From contig CAZXTF010000001.1 of the NCBI GenBank assembly GCA_964643605.1, positions 1 through 61,966 on the forward strand: 61,966 bases of DNA. The letters run 5' to 3'. This DNA comes from CAMTWJ01 sp964643605 (GTDB lineage Bacteria; Patescibacteriota; Saccharimonadia; Saccharimonadales; 2-12-FULL-41-12). Below the pieces are notes generated by a model that worked only from the letters and a program-made list of their open reading frames with translations, ran no database searches and was not told the origin of the DNA. Below, in pieces: positions 1 to 8,760 of this stretch; within the stretch, counting starts at the first letter, position 1, and every line of letters begins with the position of its first letter. Position numbers and translations under genes: made by a program.

Positions 1-759
1 AAAAGCCACCACTCCCGAGATGATGTTGCCCTGCAGCCACCTCGAAAAATAAAAGCCCCACAAAAAGAAACTAAGCAACCCTTGTTTACCAGAAAAGACA
101 AGCCAAGCAAAGCAGAAAAATTACTGAATCGTATTACCCAGCCAGAGACTGAAGAGACGTATGCAGTTACAGAAACTGCAAGATTCTTGCAAGGCCGTAT
201 CGCAAAAACTCCTCACAAGCTCTTTGACCAAGACTACGATATGATACGTGAAACAATTGGCGAAGAGATGGTTATGAATGCAGTTGATGTAGCTATTGCT
301 CAATCTTTAGACAAGCGAGCCGAGAGAACTACCTACAACAGCCCTATTGAAAAAAATAAACTGCAAGAGTCTTATAGAGAATGGCTAGAGCTAGCCGTGC
401 AAATATCTTTCCGTGACGAAGACGGTTTTAGGCAGCAAGACTTCTACCAGATAGCCGAGAAGCAAATTGCACACCTTAATCAAGCTCTCCTACTCAATGC
501 CTCTTCTGATAAAGCTGTCGAGCAGATGGTTAAGTCGAATCTAGAAGACCTGAGATATGTATCAGCTTTTTACGCCAAACAAAGCACCAAGTTATCCCAC
601 GAACATCCAGAAGCCTACAAACCACTTATGAAGATACTCGTGGACAGCAGCAAGGACTTACCTACTCGCTGCAAATCAAAATCTCGTAACATATTTGCTC
701 GAAGAACGAGCCCTCCTGCCCGTAGAGGTATCCAGGTATTAGCTCACACTAGCTACTAA
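1..759 (+). CDS. Hypothetical protein, 5' end outside window
   Basis: The reading frame is open from the first base of the window, so the true start lies upstream; the TTG at 82 is only the first possible start codon inside the window. The visible part (about 252 residues) is hydrophilic and mostly helical-looking, without signal peptide, membrane segment or a motif I recognise. The last 35 residues are rich in Arg, Ser and Pro. The stop overlaps the stop of the convergent M16 peptidase gene by four bases, so no terminator fits between them. Function unknown. Confidence 0.7.
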   Translation, partial: KSHHSRDDVALQPPRKIKAPQKETKQPLFTRKDKPSKAEKLLNRITQPETEETYAVTETARFLQGRIAKTPHKLFDQDYDMIRETIGEEMVMNAVDVAIAQSLDKRAERTTYNSPIEKNKLQESYREWLELAVQISFRDEDGFRQQDFYQIAEKQIAHLNQALLLNASSDKAVEQMVKSNLEDLRYVSAFYAKQSTKLSHEHPEAYKPLMKILVDSSKDLPTRCKSKSRNIFARRTSPPARRGIQVLAHTSY

Positions 760-2045
760 TTTTTAGGCCAAAGTTGGCCGAGTTGGGTATGCAAGTCTGC
801 GACCCCGTCTTTTTTGCCACCCAAGATTCCGAGGCCCCACAGCCCTTGGTCGAATAACAAGTTAGCACCCTCGACAATACTCTTTTTGGTTACTGCCTTG
901 ATACGGCCTGGGATAAGGTTGTAGTCCTCGATATGATCGTCATAAAAATAGCGACTCATGTAGCCATAGGCCAAACCACTAACTGTCTGAGCGCTGCGCT
1001 GAAAACGACCAATGCTGTACTGTTTGGCAGCGTCGATATCTTCTGCGGTAAGCTGACCGGCCAGAACTCTTTTGAGCTCGGTAATGATAATCTCGAACAA
1101 ATCGTGAGCGTTGTCTGGCCGAACTTGGGCGCCAAACCACCAATTGGTAAAGTCATTACCCCAACCCACACCAGAACTCATACCGTACACAAGGCCTCGC
1201 TCACGGGCAGTACCTAAAATGCGAGAGTACAGTGTGCCAGTAAGCGTTGTATCGACTAAGTTCAGGGCGTCACGAAGCTCCTCGCTAATCCTTTCGTTTC
1301 TGAAGGTATCGAAGTAAAAATAGTAGTTGCGGACGCTGTTGTTGGGTATGTACAGGGGCTGGACGAGGCTTGCGGGCTTATAGACGGGTGGCATTTTGCG
1401 CCCTCGGCCTTTTGGAAGATTCATGCTCTCTAGCACTGCTTTGAGGTGAATTTTTCGAGCTGGAGTAATTTTGCCCGCTACGATAAACCGCATGTTGCTG
1501 GTGGTGTGTGTAGTTTTGTAATGCTCTTGGGTGTCGGCTAGCGTAACATTTTTGAGTAGTTTTAGACGATTTTGATAGGTAGTAGCTCGAAAGCCATACG
1601 CCTCACGCAGTGCCAAATTGAGTCGCTGAAAATGATTGTTCGCCCGAGACGACAGCTCTTCTTTTACATTGCCCATCTCGGCTTTGAACTCTTCTTCTAA
1701 AAACAGTGGCTTGGTTATCGCAAGAATCATGCAATCTAAAATCCGCTGCCACTCGATATCGGCACATTCTGCCTCGTATGTTACGTCGTTTACACTTGTG
1801 CTGGCGTTGGAATAGGCACCATTTTTCTCGAACTCTTCCTGAAAATCTCGGGCTTTAGGAAATTCTTTGTTTGCTCCAAGCAACAAGTGCTCCATAACGT
1901 GTGGAGTTTCCCACTTTTTATCTGGTACCAAAAATTCGCCAGCTCGAAAGCTGATCTGAAAGCTCATCACACTGGCGTCGGGTACATCGATAAGAAGCCC
2001 CCTTGCACCATTATCTAGAACAAGCTCCTTAACCGTATGTCTCAT
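756..2045 (-). CDS. M16 family zinc peptidase (insulinase-like)
   Basis: A 429-residue protein with the inverted zinc motif of M16 peptidases: HVMEH at residues 49-53, followed by the distal glutamate in the NVKEEL segment near residue 130, about 77 residues later as expected for HxxEH...E. The second half resembles the inactive M16 C domain, with an ARERGLVYG segment. Length fits single-chain two-domain bacterial enzymes that cleave small unfolded peptides. There is no signal peptide, so it probably acts in the cytoplasm. Its ATG overlaps the secA stop by one base (TAATG), implying co-transcription and translational coupling. The substrate is unknown. Confidence 0.9.
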   Translation of the reverse strand: MRHTVKELVLDNGARGLLIDVPDASVMSFQISFRAGEFLVPDKKWETPHVMEHLLLGANKEFPKARDFQEEFEKNGAYSNASTSVNDVTYEAECADIEWQRILDCMILAITKPLFLEEEFKAEMGNVKEELSSRANNHFQRLNLALREAYGFRATTYQNRLKLLKNVTLADTQEHYKTTHTTSNMRFIVAGKITPARKIHLKAVLESMNLPKGRGRKMPPVYKPASLVQPLYIPNNSVRNYYFYFDTFRNERISEELRDALNLVDTTLTGTLYSRILGTARERGLVYGMSSGVGWGNDFTNWWFGAQVRPDNAHDLFEIIITELKRVLAGQLTAEDIDAAKQYSIGRFQRSAQTVSGLAYGYMSRYFYDDHIEDYNLIPGRIKAVTKKSIVEGANLLFDQGLWGLGILGGKKDGVADLHTQLGQLWPKN

Positions 2046-4654
2046 TATTTCTTACGTCTTTTTTTGGCTTTTTTCTTATTTTGACGTTCAGCTTTTCGGG
2101 CTTTTTTGATCTTTTTCTTCTTTTGAGCAACTTGAGCCTGCTCCTGACTTGAAGTAACGAAATCAGTTTCTTCGAACTCTTCGAGATCGATAATTTTATC
2201 GGCATTGTCTACCGAGCTACGGGCAGCTCGAGTTAGCTCGGTCTCGACTGGGCTGTCAAGTTCGGCCTGAGTTACAGGACGAGCGTGGAATAATGCCTGC
2301 ACTACGTCGTGTCGTAGGTTGAGCTGCATTTCTTCGAATATCCGCTGCGACTGGGTGCGATATTCTACCAGCGGGTCTCGCTGCCCTACTCCCATCCAAT
2401 GGATACCTTCTCGCAAGTGGTCCATGTTCTCGAGGTGCTGCATCCAGTAGTTATCGAGTGTTTGCAGATATACATCTCGCTCGACTCTGCGCAAAATTTC
2501 TTCGCCAAATCGGTCTTCTTGCGTTTTGTACAGCTTGTCGATAGATTTGATTAGCTCAGCCCCGAACTGGTCTGCTGGCAGATCAAATAGTCGATCGATT
2601 GTTTTATCACTAAGTGGAAAATGGCGCTTTAGGATATCTTCAAACTCTGGCGTCAAGCTGGAAGGCGAATTGACCATATCGTGGACCTGGCTATGAACAA
2701 ACTCTTTCACACGCTTGCTGATATCTGCCTGGTGCAAGATTTCTTTACGCATACTATAGGTCGCTCGACGATGGCGATTCATCACGTCGTCGTATTGCAC
2801 AACATTTTTACGTGTGTCGAAGTTGAAGCCTTCGACCTTCTTTTGTGCGCCCTCTAGGCTTTTGCTAATAACACGGTTTTGGATTGGCGTGTCTTCGTCG
2901 ACCTTGAGCCGATCCATAACTCGGATAATCCTTTCGCCGCCGAAGATCCGCATCAGGTCATCTTCGCAAGAAACAAAGAATTGAGTAGTACCAGGGTCGC
3001 CCTGACGACCAGACCGTCCTCGTAACTGATTGTCGATTCGTCGTGATTCGTGTCGTTCGCTACCAAGCACAAACAAACCGCCAGCTTTTTTAGCATCTTT
3101 GTCGAGCACAATGTCAGTACCTCGACCGGCAATGTTGGTTGCTACAGTAACAGCACCCTTTTGCCCTGCTTTGGAAATAATTGCCGCTTCTTTCTCATTG
3201 TTTTTAGCGTTTAATACCTGGTGTGGAATACCTTCTTTTTTGAGAAGTTTTGTAAGAAGTTCGTTCTTGCCGATAGATGCCGTACCAATAAGTACTGGCT
3301 GACCTTTCTTATGGAGTTTCTTGACTTCTTTGATGACTGCTCTAAATTTAGCACCCTCACTTTTGTAGATTCGGTCTGGTAAATCATCACGAACGAGTTT
3401 TTTGTTTGATGGAATTTCTAAAACATCAAGTTTGTAAATCTGGTGAAATTCCTCGGCCTCCGTAGCTGCCGTACCGGTCATACCCGAAAGTTTGTCATAT
3501 AAACGGAAGTAGTTCTGAAAACTGATGGTTGCCAGTGTTTGTGATTCTTCCTGAATTTCTACACCTTCTTTGGCTTCAATTGCCTGGTGTAAGCCCTCGT
3601 TGTAACGACGGCCTTTGAGCAAACGGCCAGTGTGCTCGTCGACAATAACTACTTCACCATCTTTGGTAACAACGTAATCCTTGTCTCGGTGAAAAAGCCC
3701 TTGCGCCCGCAATGCTTGCTCTAGGTGATAAATTGTTCGGATGTTAGACGTAGCGTATAGGTTGTCGATACCTAAAATCTTCTCAACCTTGTCGATACCC
3801 TCTTCTTTTATAGCAACCTGTTTTCGCTTTTCGTCGACTTCGTAGTGTTCATCACGTTTTAGATTACGAACTACTTTCGAGAATTGCTCATAATGTTCGC
3901 TGCTGGCTGTGGATGGCGCCGAGATAATAAGTGGCGTTCGAGCTTCGTCGATTAAGATAGAGTCTACCTCGTCCACGATAGCGAAGTTTAACTCTCGTTG
4001 GCGCAGCTGGTCGACCTCTCGAACCATATTGTCACGCAAGTAGTCAAAACCAAACTCATTGTTGGTACCATATGTAATATCTGCACCGTAAGCTTCTTGA
4101 CGAGTACATGGGCGAAGGTGCTTCATGCGTGGATCATCGTGGTCTTTATTTGTAAAATCTGGGTCGTACAAATATGACTGGTCTGGAATTATTATTCCTG
4201 TAGAGAGCCCAAGAAAATGGTACACTTCGGCCATCCAGCCAGCATCACGCTGAGCCAAATAATCATTCACGGTAACTACATGCACACCCTTGCCGGTCAG
4301 ACCATTAAGATAAACTGGTGCTGTTGCTACTAGAGTTTTACCTTCACCTGTTTTCATTTCGGCAATACTACCCATGTGTAACGCCATGCCACCGACCATC
4401 TGTACGTCAAAATGTCGCATACCCAGTTTTCGCCTGGAAGCTTCTCGGACTACCGCAAATGCATCGGGCAAAATCTTATCAAGCGACTCTTTCTCGAGAC
4501 GCTTCTTGAGTTTGTCTGTTTGTTCTGCCAGAACTTTGTCTGACATTTTTTTGTATGTAGATTCGAGGTTGTTAATACTTGCTACACGTTTTTGCAGCTT
4601 CTTTACCGTCCGCATTTGCGGATCACCAAGCACACGTTTCAGAACTTTTTTCAT
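2045..4654 (-). CDS. secA: Preprotein translocase ATPase SecA
   Basis: Motor ATPase of the Sec pathway, driving unfolded preproteins through SecYEG. The 869-residue protein has the Walker A segment MKTGEGKT at residues 100-107, the DEAD-type Walker B segment DEVDSILID near 229-237, the preprotein-binding region in between and the helicase motif VI-like RGRSGRQGDPG near residue 540. The C-terminal SEC-C zinc motif (CxCxSGxxxxxC(H/C)) is missing; the protein ends in a lysine/arginine-rich tail of about 25 residues. The gene opens a probable operon with the M16 peptidase and has its own promoter at 4690-4718. LepB and other exported or membrane proteins in the window are likely clients. Confidence 0.98.
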   Translation of the reverse strand: MKKVLKRVLGDPQMRTVKKLQKRVASINNLESTYKKMSDKVLAEQTDKLKKRLEKESLDKILPDAFAVVREASRRKLGMRHFDVQMVGGMALHMGSIAEMKTGEGKTLVATAPVYLNGLTGKGVHVVTVNDYLAQRDAGWMAEVYHFLGLSTGIIIPDQSYLYDPDFTNKDHDDPRMKHLRPCTRQEAYGADITYGTNNEFGFDYLRDNMVREVDQLRQRELNFAIVDEVDSILIDEARTPLIISAPSTASSEHYEQFSKVVRNLKRDEHYEVDEKRKQVAIKEEGIDKVEKILGIDNLYATSNIRTIYHLEQALRAQGLFHRDKDYVVTKDGEVVIVDEHTGRLLKGRRYNEGLHQAIEAKEGVEIQEESQTLATISFQNYFRLYDKLSGMTGTAATEAEEFHQIYKLDVLEIPSNKKLVRDDLPDRIYKSEGAKFRAVIKEVKKLHKKGQPVLIGTASIGKNELLTKLLKKEGIPHQVLNAKNNEKEAAIISKAGQKGAVTVATNIAGRGTDIVLDKDAKKAGGLFVLGSERHESRRIDNQLRGRSGRQGDPGTTQFFVSCEDDLMRIFGGERIIRVMDRLKVDEDTPIQNRVISKSLEGAQKKVEGFNFDTRKNVVQYDDVMNRHRRATYSMRKEILHQADISKRVKEFVHSQVHDMVNSPSSLTPEFEDILKRHFPLSDKTIDRLFDLPADQFGAELIKSIDKLYKTQEDRFGEEILRRVERDVYLQTLDNYWMQHLENMDHLREGIHWMGVGQRDPLVEYRTQSQRIFEEMQLNLRHDVVQALFHARPVTQAELDSPVETELTRAARSSVDNADKIIDLEEFEETDFVTSSQEQAQVAQKKKKIKKARKAERQNKKKAKKRRKK

Positions 4655-4689
4655 AAATAAATAGATATCCCCGAGTTAAAACTTTACAT

Positions 4690-4718
4690 ATTATAGCGCA
4701 AGCTGGCTTTCTTTGTAA
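4690..4718 (-). promoter_or_regulatory. Promoter for secA
   Basis: On the minus strand a TTACAA -35 box (4713-4718), a 17-base spacer and a perfect TATAAT -10 box (4690-4695). Predicted transcription start is near 4683, leaving a leader of about 29 bases before secA with no strong Shine-Dalgarno sequence. Confidence 0.7.
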
Positions 4719-4724
4719 GCTGTT

Positions 4725-5081
4725 TTAGCGACGCTTCATAAACGACAAGACTTTGTGATGAAATTGAGGCCCACCATGTGTCTCTTTATATTTTTTGAGC
4801 TGAATCTTCAACTTTGCCTCTGCTTCATCAATTGCTGCCTCGACACTTTCACCACGAGCATTTGTTGTTACCTGCGTTTGTGGCAAGTGCATGATTACCT
4901 CGCACGTATGGTTTACTTTATTTTTTGCCTTTGATTCTTTTAGCTTAACTTCTGTGTGCAGACTCTCCCTTGCACTCTTAGAAACATACCTGTCGAGTTC
5001 ACCAATTTTTGTTTCAACATATTTTTTCTTTTTTGGGGTTAGTTTGCTGTGGATGGCGCTTATTTCAAGTCTTTGGATCAT
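4725..5081 (-). CDS. hpf: Ribosome hibernation promoting factor, short form (HPF/RaiA)
   Basis: A 118-residue protein of the S30AE/YfiA family, which binds the 30S decoding centre and stabilises idle ribosomes during starvation. The sequence begins with the family's beta strand and helix, followed by a basic middle portion and a helix with the EAAIDEAEAKLKIQLKKYKE pattern that packs on 16S rRNA. The length matches short HPF; the C-terminal dimerisation domain of long HPF is absent. Its ATG overlaps the stop of serS by one base, so the two are translationally coupled. Confidence 0.93.
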   Translation of the reverse strand: MIQRLEISAIHSKLTPKKKKYVETKIGELDRYVSKSARESLHTEVKLKESKAKNKVNHTCEVIMHLPQTQVTTNARGESVEAAIDEAEAKLKIQLKKYKETHGGPQFHHKVLSFMKRR

Positions 5082-6322
5082 TATATCTTCTCCTTATTTA
5101 TATACGATTGTAATGCCCTTGGAATATGCACATCACCAGACGAATCTTGATGGTTCTCAATTAAAGCAATTGCGATGCGGCTAAATGCCATGGCCGTACC
5201 GTTAAGCGTATGAACAAGCTCTGGCTTGCCCTCTTCGTTGCGATAGCGAATCTTCAAACGCCGAGCTTGATAGTCAGTTACGTTTGAACAGCTCATAAGT
5301 TCTCGATATATTCCCTCGACTGGACTCCAGTATTCTATGTCGAACTTCTTGTAGGCTGGTGCGCCCAAGTCACCTGCAGCAATGCGGACTAACTGATACG
5401 GGATCTCGAGAGCTTCGCATAATTCTTCTTCGATCTTCAGCAGCATTTCGTGCCATTTTGGACTTTCCTCAGGTTTGCAGAATACGTACATTTCAACTTT
5501 GTTAAATTGATGTACTCGATACAGCCCCTTGCTATGCTTGCCATATGCACCCGCTTCTTTGCGATATGCCGGACTCAAGCCGACATACAACAGCGGCAAG
5601 TCTTTTGTCTCTAAGATCTCTCCTGCATGATAGCCCGTAATTGGAATTTCGGCAGTAGCAATTAAGCTCAGGTCTTCTCCTTCAACAGTATAGATTTGGT
5701 CTTCCTCACCCTTTGGTGAAAATCCAGTTCCATTGGCTGTCTTCTCGTTTACCAGATGCGGAACAGTAATCGGCGTAAAGCCATGTTTCGTAGCAATACG
5801 TATTGCCAAGTTAATACAAGCTAGCTCTAGCTCAACCAGCGGACCTTTGGTGTAATAAAATTTTGCGCCAGCTACTTTTGCGCCCCGCCCAAAATCTAGG
5901 TAGCCCTTTTCTTCTCCCCACGTTAGATGATCTTTTACGTCTTTTTTTTCTGCAGTGCCAACCTGCTTGACTGGCGTATTATTCTCCTCGCCACCAAGTG
6001 GTGTATCGTCAGGAAAAATGTTTGGAACTTTCTCGAGTTCTTGCTGATAGCTCGTAATTACTTCCTGCAAGGCCGCCTCGACGGTTTCGAGATCTTCACG
6101 AAGTTTGCGCCCTTTTTCTATAGCTTCTTCAGATGGCTTTTGCCCTTTGTTTTGAACAGTGAGTTCGTTTCTTTTCAAACGAAGTTCGTCTGCCTGCTGG
6201 AGCAGGCTCCTTCTTGACTCGTCTTGCTCTAAAAGTTTTCTGACATCAACAACAACGCCCTTCTGCTTGGCTTTTTCTTCAACAAGCTCTGAGTTCTCAC
6301 GGATAAACTGAATATCAATCAT
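5081..6322 (-). CDS. serS: Seryl-tRNA synthetase
   Basis: Class II aminoacyl-tRNA synthetase charging tRNA-Ser. The 413-residue protein starts with the family's MIDIQFIRENSELVEE segment and the long antiparallel coiled-coil arm (residues about 25-105) that reads the tRNA variable arm. The class II core follows: motif 2 around YRKEAGAYGKHSKGLYRVHQ, the serine/ATP site in the RELMSCSNVTDYQARR segment, and motif 3 at NGTAMAFSRIAIALIENHQ near the C terminus. Length is normal. It sits eight bases downstream of the nuclease gene and overlaps hpf by one base. No T-box precedes it, in contrast to ileS. Confidence 0.98.
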   Translation of the reverse strand: MIDIQFIRENSELVEEKAKQKGVVVDVRKLLEQDESRRSLLQQADELRLKRNELTVQNKGQKPSEEAIEKGRKLREDLETVEAALQEVITSYQQELEKVPNIFPDDTPLGGEENNTPVKQVGTAEKKDVKDHLTWGEEKGYLDFGRGAKVAGAKFYYTKGPLVELELACINLAIRIATKHGFTPITVPHLVNEKTANGTGFSPKGEEDQIYTVEGEDLSLIATAEIPITGYHAGEILETKDLPLLYVGLSPAYRKEAGAYGKHSKGLYRVHQFNKVEMYVFCKPEESPKWHEMLLKIEEELCEALEIPYQLVRIAAGDLGAPAYKKFDIEYWSPVEGIYRELMSCSNVTDYQARRLKIRYRNEEGKPELVHTLNGTAMAFSRIAIALIENHQDSSGDVHIPRALQSYINKEKI

Positions 6323-6330
6323 ACCTTTTA

Positions 6331-7110
6331 TTATACCTTTTTATGTAGGTGTTTTAATGTTAATTCGGTGCGAGATTTTGCATACATACAAAAGTCGCAT
6401 GGGCCCCCCATGGCTGCGGTACCGACTTCTGGCATATCTCCGTCCATACATTCCTTCATTTTGATCACCGCTTTTTCTACCCAAGAGTCGTCTCCATCGT
6501 ACGGGATAACTTTGGTTCTAAATTCTAAGTGATCGCCAAAACCTTCGACATCCATCCGAGCATTGGTGTACACAAAATAGCCCCGCTTGCTAACTTCAAA
6601 GCCCTTTTGCCGCAGTAGCCACTGGTAAATTTCCATTTGGCGTTTGTACATAATCTGCCAATCGGCATCTAGAGTTATCTCGGCATTTTTAGAAGTGGCC
6701 TTGTAGTCAACTACGATCAGCTTGTCGTCTTTGCCCTTCCACACATCATCGACTGCGCCAAAAAGATGTAAATTGGTAGGCTTGTGCTCAATCGCTACCC
6801 CACTAAAGTTGTGCCGCCAGACATCAAGATCTTCGTGCTCAAACGGAATGGCCTGGATTTTATTCTCGGCCATAATGGGGTGTGGTTTTTTTTGCGCTCG
6901 ATAACTGTCGAATTCTTTCTTGAAAAGTTCGTCGATAGTTTTGTTGATCTGAAATGGCGGACCACTGGGGCGAGTAATCTTTAGCCGAGCATCGAGCCAA
7001 AAGCAACGAGGACACTGCATAAACAGCTCGATCTTGCTACGAGACAATTTATAGATATCTTTTTGACCTGGTTGATACGGCGGATTGCGCCTGCCCCATT
7101 GAGAACTCAT
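6331..7110 (-). CDS. PD-(D/E)XK superfamily nuclease with four cysteines (RecB/Cas4-like)
   Basis: A 259-residue protein matching the single-domain RecB-like nucleases. Catalytic residues are visible as the GAVDDVW segment (Asp121/122) and the VVDYKAT segment (Asp135, Lys137), with a QxxxY motif at residues 158-162. Two CxxC pairs, at Cys33/Cys36 and Cys238/Cys241, bracket the core as in Cas4/AddB-type iron-sulphur nucleases and could bind a 4Fe-4S cluster. No cas genes or repeats lie nearby, so a role in DNA repair or recombination is more likely than CRISPR adaptation. It lies between pheA and serS with gaps of under ten bases. Confidence 0.8.
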   Translation of the reverse strand: MSSQWGRRNPPYQPGQKDIYKLSRSKIELFMQCPRCFWLDARLKITRPSGPPFQINKTIDELFKKEFDSYRAQKKPHPIMAENKIQAIPFEHEDLDVWRHNFSGVAIEHKPTNLHLFGAVDDVWKGKDDKLIVVDYKATSKNAEITLDADWQIMYKRQMEIYQWLLRQKGFEVSKRGYFVYTNARMDVEGFGDHLEFRTKVIPYDGDDSWVEKAVIKMKECMDGDMPEVGTAAMGGPCDFCMYAKSRTELTLKHLHKKV

Positions 7111-7115
7111 TAGTA

Positions 7116-7967
7116 CTATTGTACCAGCTCAGCCTTAGGATACGAGCCCAGCACCTGCAGATCAGCTGATCTACGTCCCATTTCTTCAACAGCCTGTGCC
7201 ACTGGATCTTCCTGTATGTGCCCTTCTATCTCTATATACATCGAGTGGCCACCCTCTCTAATTTCACGAGAGTGGATCTCATTCATAGATATATCTCGAT
7301 CAGCAAGTGGGCCAAGCATAGAGCGAAGCCCACCAGGCTTATCTTCTGGCTGACAGAGAATTGATGTTTTGTCGTTGCCAGTAGGCTGAGTCTCGTGCCG
7401 TGACAGAACGATGAATCGTGTGTGATTGTCTTCATGATCGTGCATATTATCAAGTACAACTCTCAGTGGAGTTGACTTTGCTACTTTGCGTGATGCAAGT
7501 ATTGCAGCGTCGGTACGTCTCAAAACCTTATCAATTGCTGCTGTGTTGCTCGATGCAAGAGTGAGATCTGCATCTGGCAGGTTATCTCCTATGGTCTGTC
7601 GGCACTGCGCGATTGTCTGATCATGACCGTACACCGTCTTGATATCTTCAATCAGCACTCCCTTTGGAGCTAACAGTGTATGTTTAATGGCCAATAGTTC
7701 TTCGCCAACGATACTAAGCTCAGTCTCTGTAAGTGCTAATTCTGCTGGCCTTACCAAACCTCGGGTTGTAGAGTTCTTAAGAGGTATCACTGCATAGTCG
7801 GCGCCTCTATTCTCTACCAGCCCCAACGCTGCCGAGATACTTTGCACTGGATTAAGTTCAACATGTGTTCCAAATCGCTGGTATACTGCCTCTTCCGAAT
7901 ACGTGCCTCTTGGTCCCAAGTAGCTTACTGCCGGTCCTCCTGGATTGATTTCTGGTGATTTATACAT
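7116..7967 (-). CDS. pheA: Prephenate dehydratase with ACT domain
   Basis: Converts prephenate to phenylpyruvate in phenylalanine synthesis. The 283-residue protein opens with the family's SYLGPRGTYSEEAVYQRFG segment (residues 15-33) and carries the conserved TRF triad at 183-185. An ACT regulatory domain covers about residues 203-275, with the GGLRSMLGPLADRDI segment. Two family motifs have drifted: the ENSxxG loop reads KNSTTRG, and the ESRP phenylalanine-binding motif of the ACT domain reads HSRE. A Shine-Dalgarno-like GAGAGGAAAG precedes the ATG. No other shikimate or aromatic amino acid gene is in the window, which is unusual for so reduced a genome. Confidence 0.88.
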   Translation of the reverse strand: MYKSPEINPGGPAVSYLGPRGTYSEEAVYQRFGTHVELNPVQSISAALGLVENRGADYAVIPLKNSTTRGLVRPAELALTETELSIVGEELLAIKHTLLAPKGVLIEDIKTVYGHDQTIAQCRQTIGDNLPDADLTLASSNTAAIDKVLRRTDAAILASRKVAKSTPLRVVLDNMHDHEDNHTRFIVLSRHETQPTGNDKTSILCQPEDKPGGLRSMLGPLADRDISMNEIHSREIREGGHSMYIEIEGHIQEDPVAQAVEEMGRRSADLQVLGSYPKAELVQ

Positions 7968-8003
7968 AACTCTTTCCTCTCTAGTTTACTTTTCTTTAGA
8001 TTT

Positions 8004-8025
8004 AAAAAACCGCCTTTTTGGCGGT
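8004..8025 (-). terminator. Rho-independent terminator
   Basis: Minus-strand hairpin CCGCC-AAAAA-GGCGG followed directly by six T (plus-strand A-run 8004-8009, arms 8010-8014 and 8020-8024). It ends the transcript coming from lysS through the 198-residue gene and separates it from pheA. Confidence 0.88.
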
Positions 8026-8127
8026 CAGTCTTCTTTGATTAATTTTACGAATATGAATAATGGCCGCCTTATTTAAAGTCGGTAAAGAAAAATCCTTTGC
8101 TACTCGTATACTTTTTCATGAAGGCTA

Positions 8128-8724
8128 CTATAACACAGAGGAAGAATTATTACAATTCGCTGGTTCTAAGCCTATTGTCTGGCCCATAACCCCTGCGACT
8201 CGATCAAGCCTGGCTAACGTTCGCTCATCCTTGAAAAAATCAATATTACCGGCGTCCAGCAATGCAACACTGCAATGAGGAGTATAGCCAGACATATTGG
8301 GTCGCAACGGATAACCTTGATCCCTATACATCTGCATAATAGTCTGGTGCTCGTCGTGTAAATACTGACTCTCGAGCTCAAACGCTAGTTTTATTTTCTG
8401 CCGACCGCCATATACTCCTAGCTTGCCGAGCATAACCTCTACGCTGGCAGCCCCTTCTCTATTCTGCTTTAATACATTTTTGGTCGTGGGGCCCTTATGT
8501 ATAGCTTCGGGGGTAAGTTGAGAGAAGCCGATTACCGTAACCCCGATTGTTTCTGGAGTAAAAAGTCTTCCTGCTCCTAAAATCTCTGGTTCGAGTTTTT
8601 CGTTAACTTCAGCAAATAGCTCATGAGATGATGGCGCAACACGCCGTCTTATAGCCTGCACACCTCGTGATTGTGCAATTTCTCCCACCCGTCTTTTTGG
8701 TTTTTGGGGCCTCCGGGTTGCCAT
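8128..8724 (-). CDS. Hypothetical protein, possible degenerate 2H phosphoesterase fold
   Basis: A 198-residue soluble protein with a very basic N terminus (residues 1-28). The part from about 60 to 190 has an alternating strand/helix pattern and one HxS-type motif (PHCSVALLD) preceded by a tyrosine/threonine strand, reminiscent of 2H phosphoesterases such as RNA ligase-like proteins. The first expected HxS/T motif would fall at GVTVIGF, which lacks the histidine, so the assignment is weak and activity doubtful. The gene is last in the lysS-to-terminator run. A TACGCT -10-like box lies about ten bases before its ATG, so it may also have its own promoter. Confidence 0.55.
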   Translation of the reverse strand: MATRRPQKPKRRVGEIAQSRGVQAIRRRVAPSSHELFAEVNEKLEPEILGAGRLFTPETIGVTVIGFSQLTPEAIHKGPTTKNVLKQNREGAASVEVMLGKLGVYGGRQKIKLAFELESQYLHDEHQTIMQMYRDQGYPLRPNMSGYTPHCSVALLDAGNIDFFKDERTLARLDRVAGVMGQTIGLEPANCNNSSSVL

Positions 8725-8760
8725 AACTATGCTTAGCGTACCATCTTTTATATAAAAGCG

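Noticed and set aside
6331..7110. Nuclease as Cas4 of a CRISPR system
   Set aside because: No cas1, cas2, effector gene or direct-repeat array in the window; the family also has non-CRISPR members.
8060..8278. Plus-strand 72-residue frame after the terminator
   Set aside because: Most of it is antisense to the 198-residue minus gene; no ribosome binding site or -10 box suits it.
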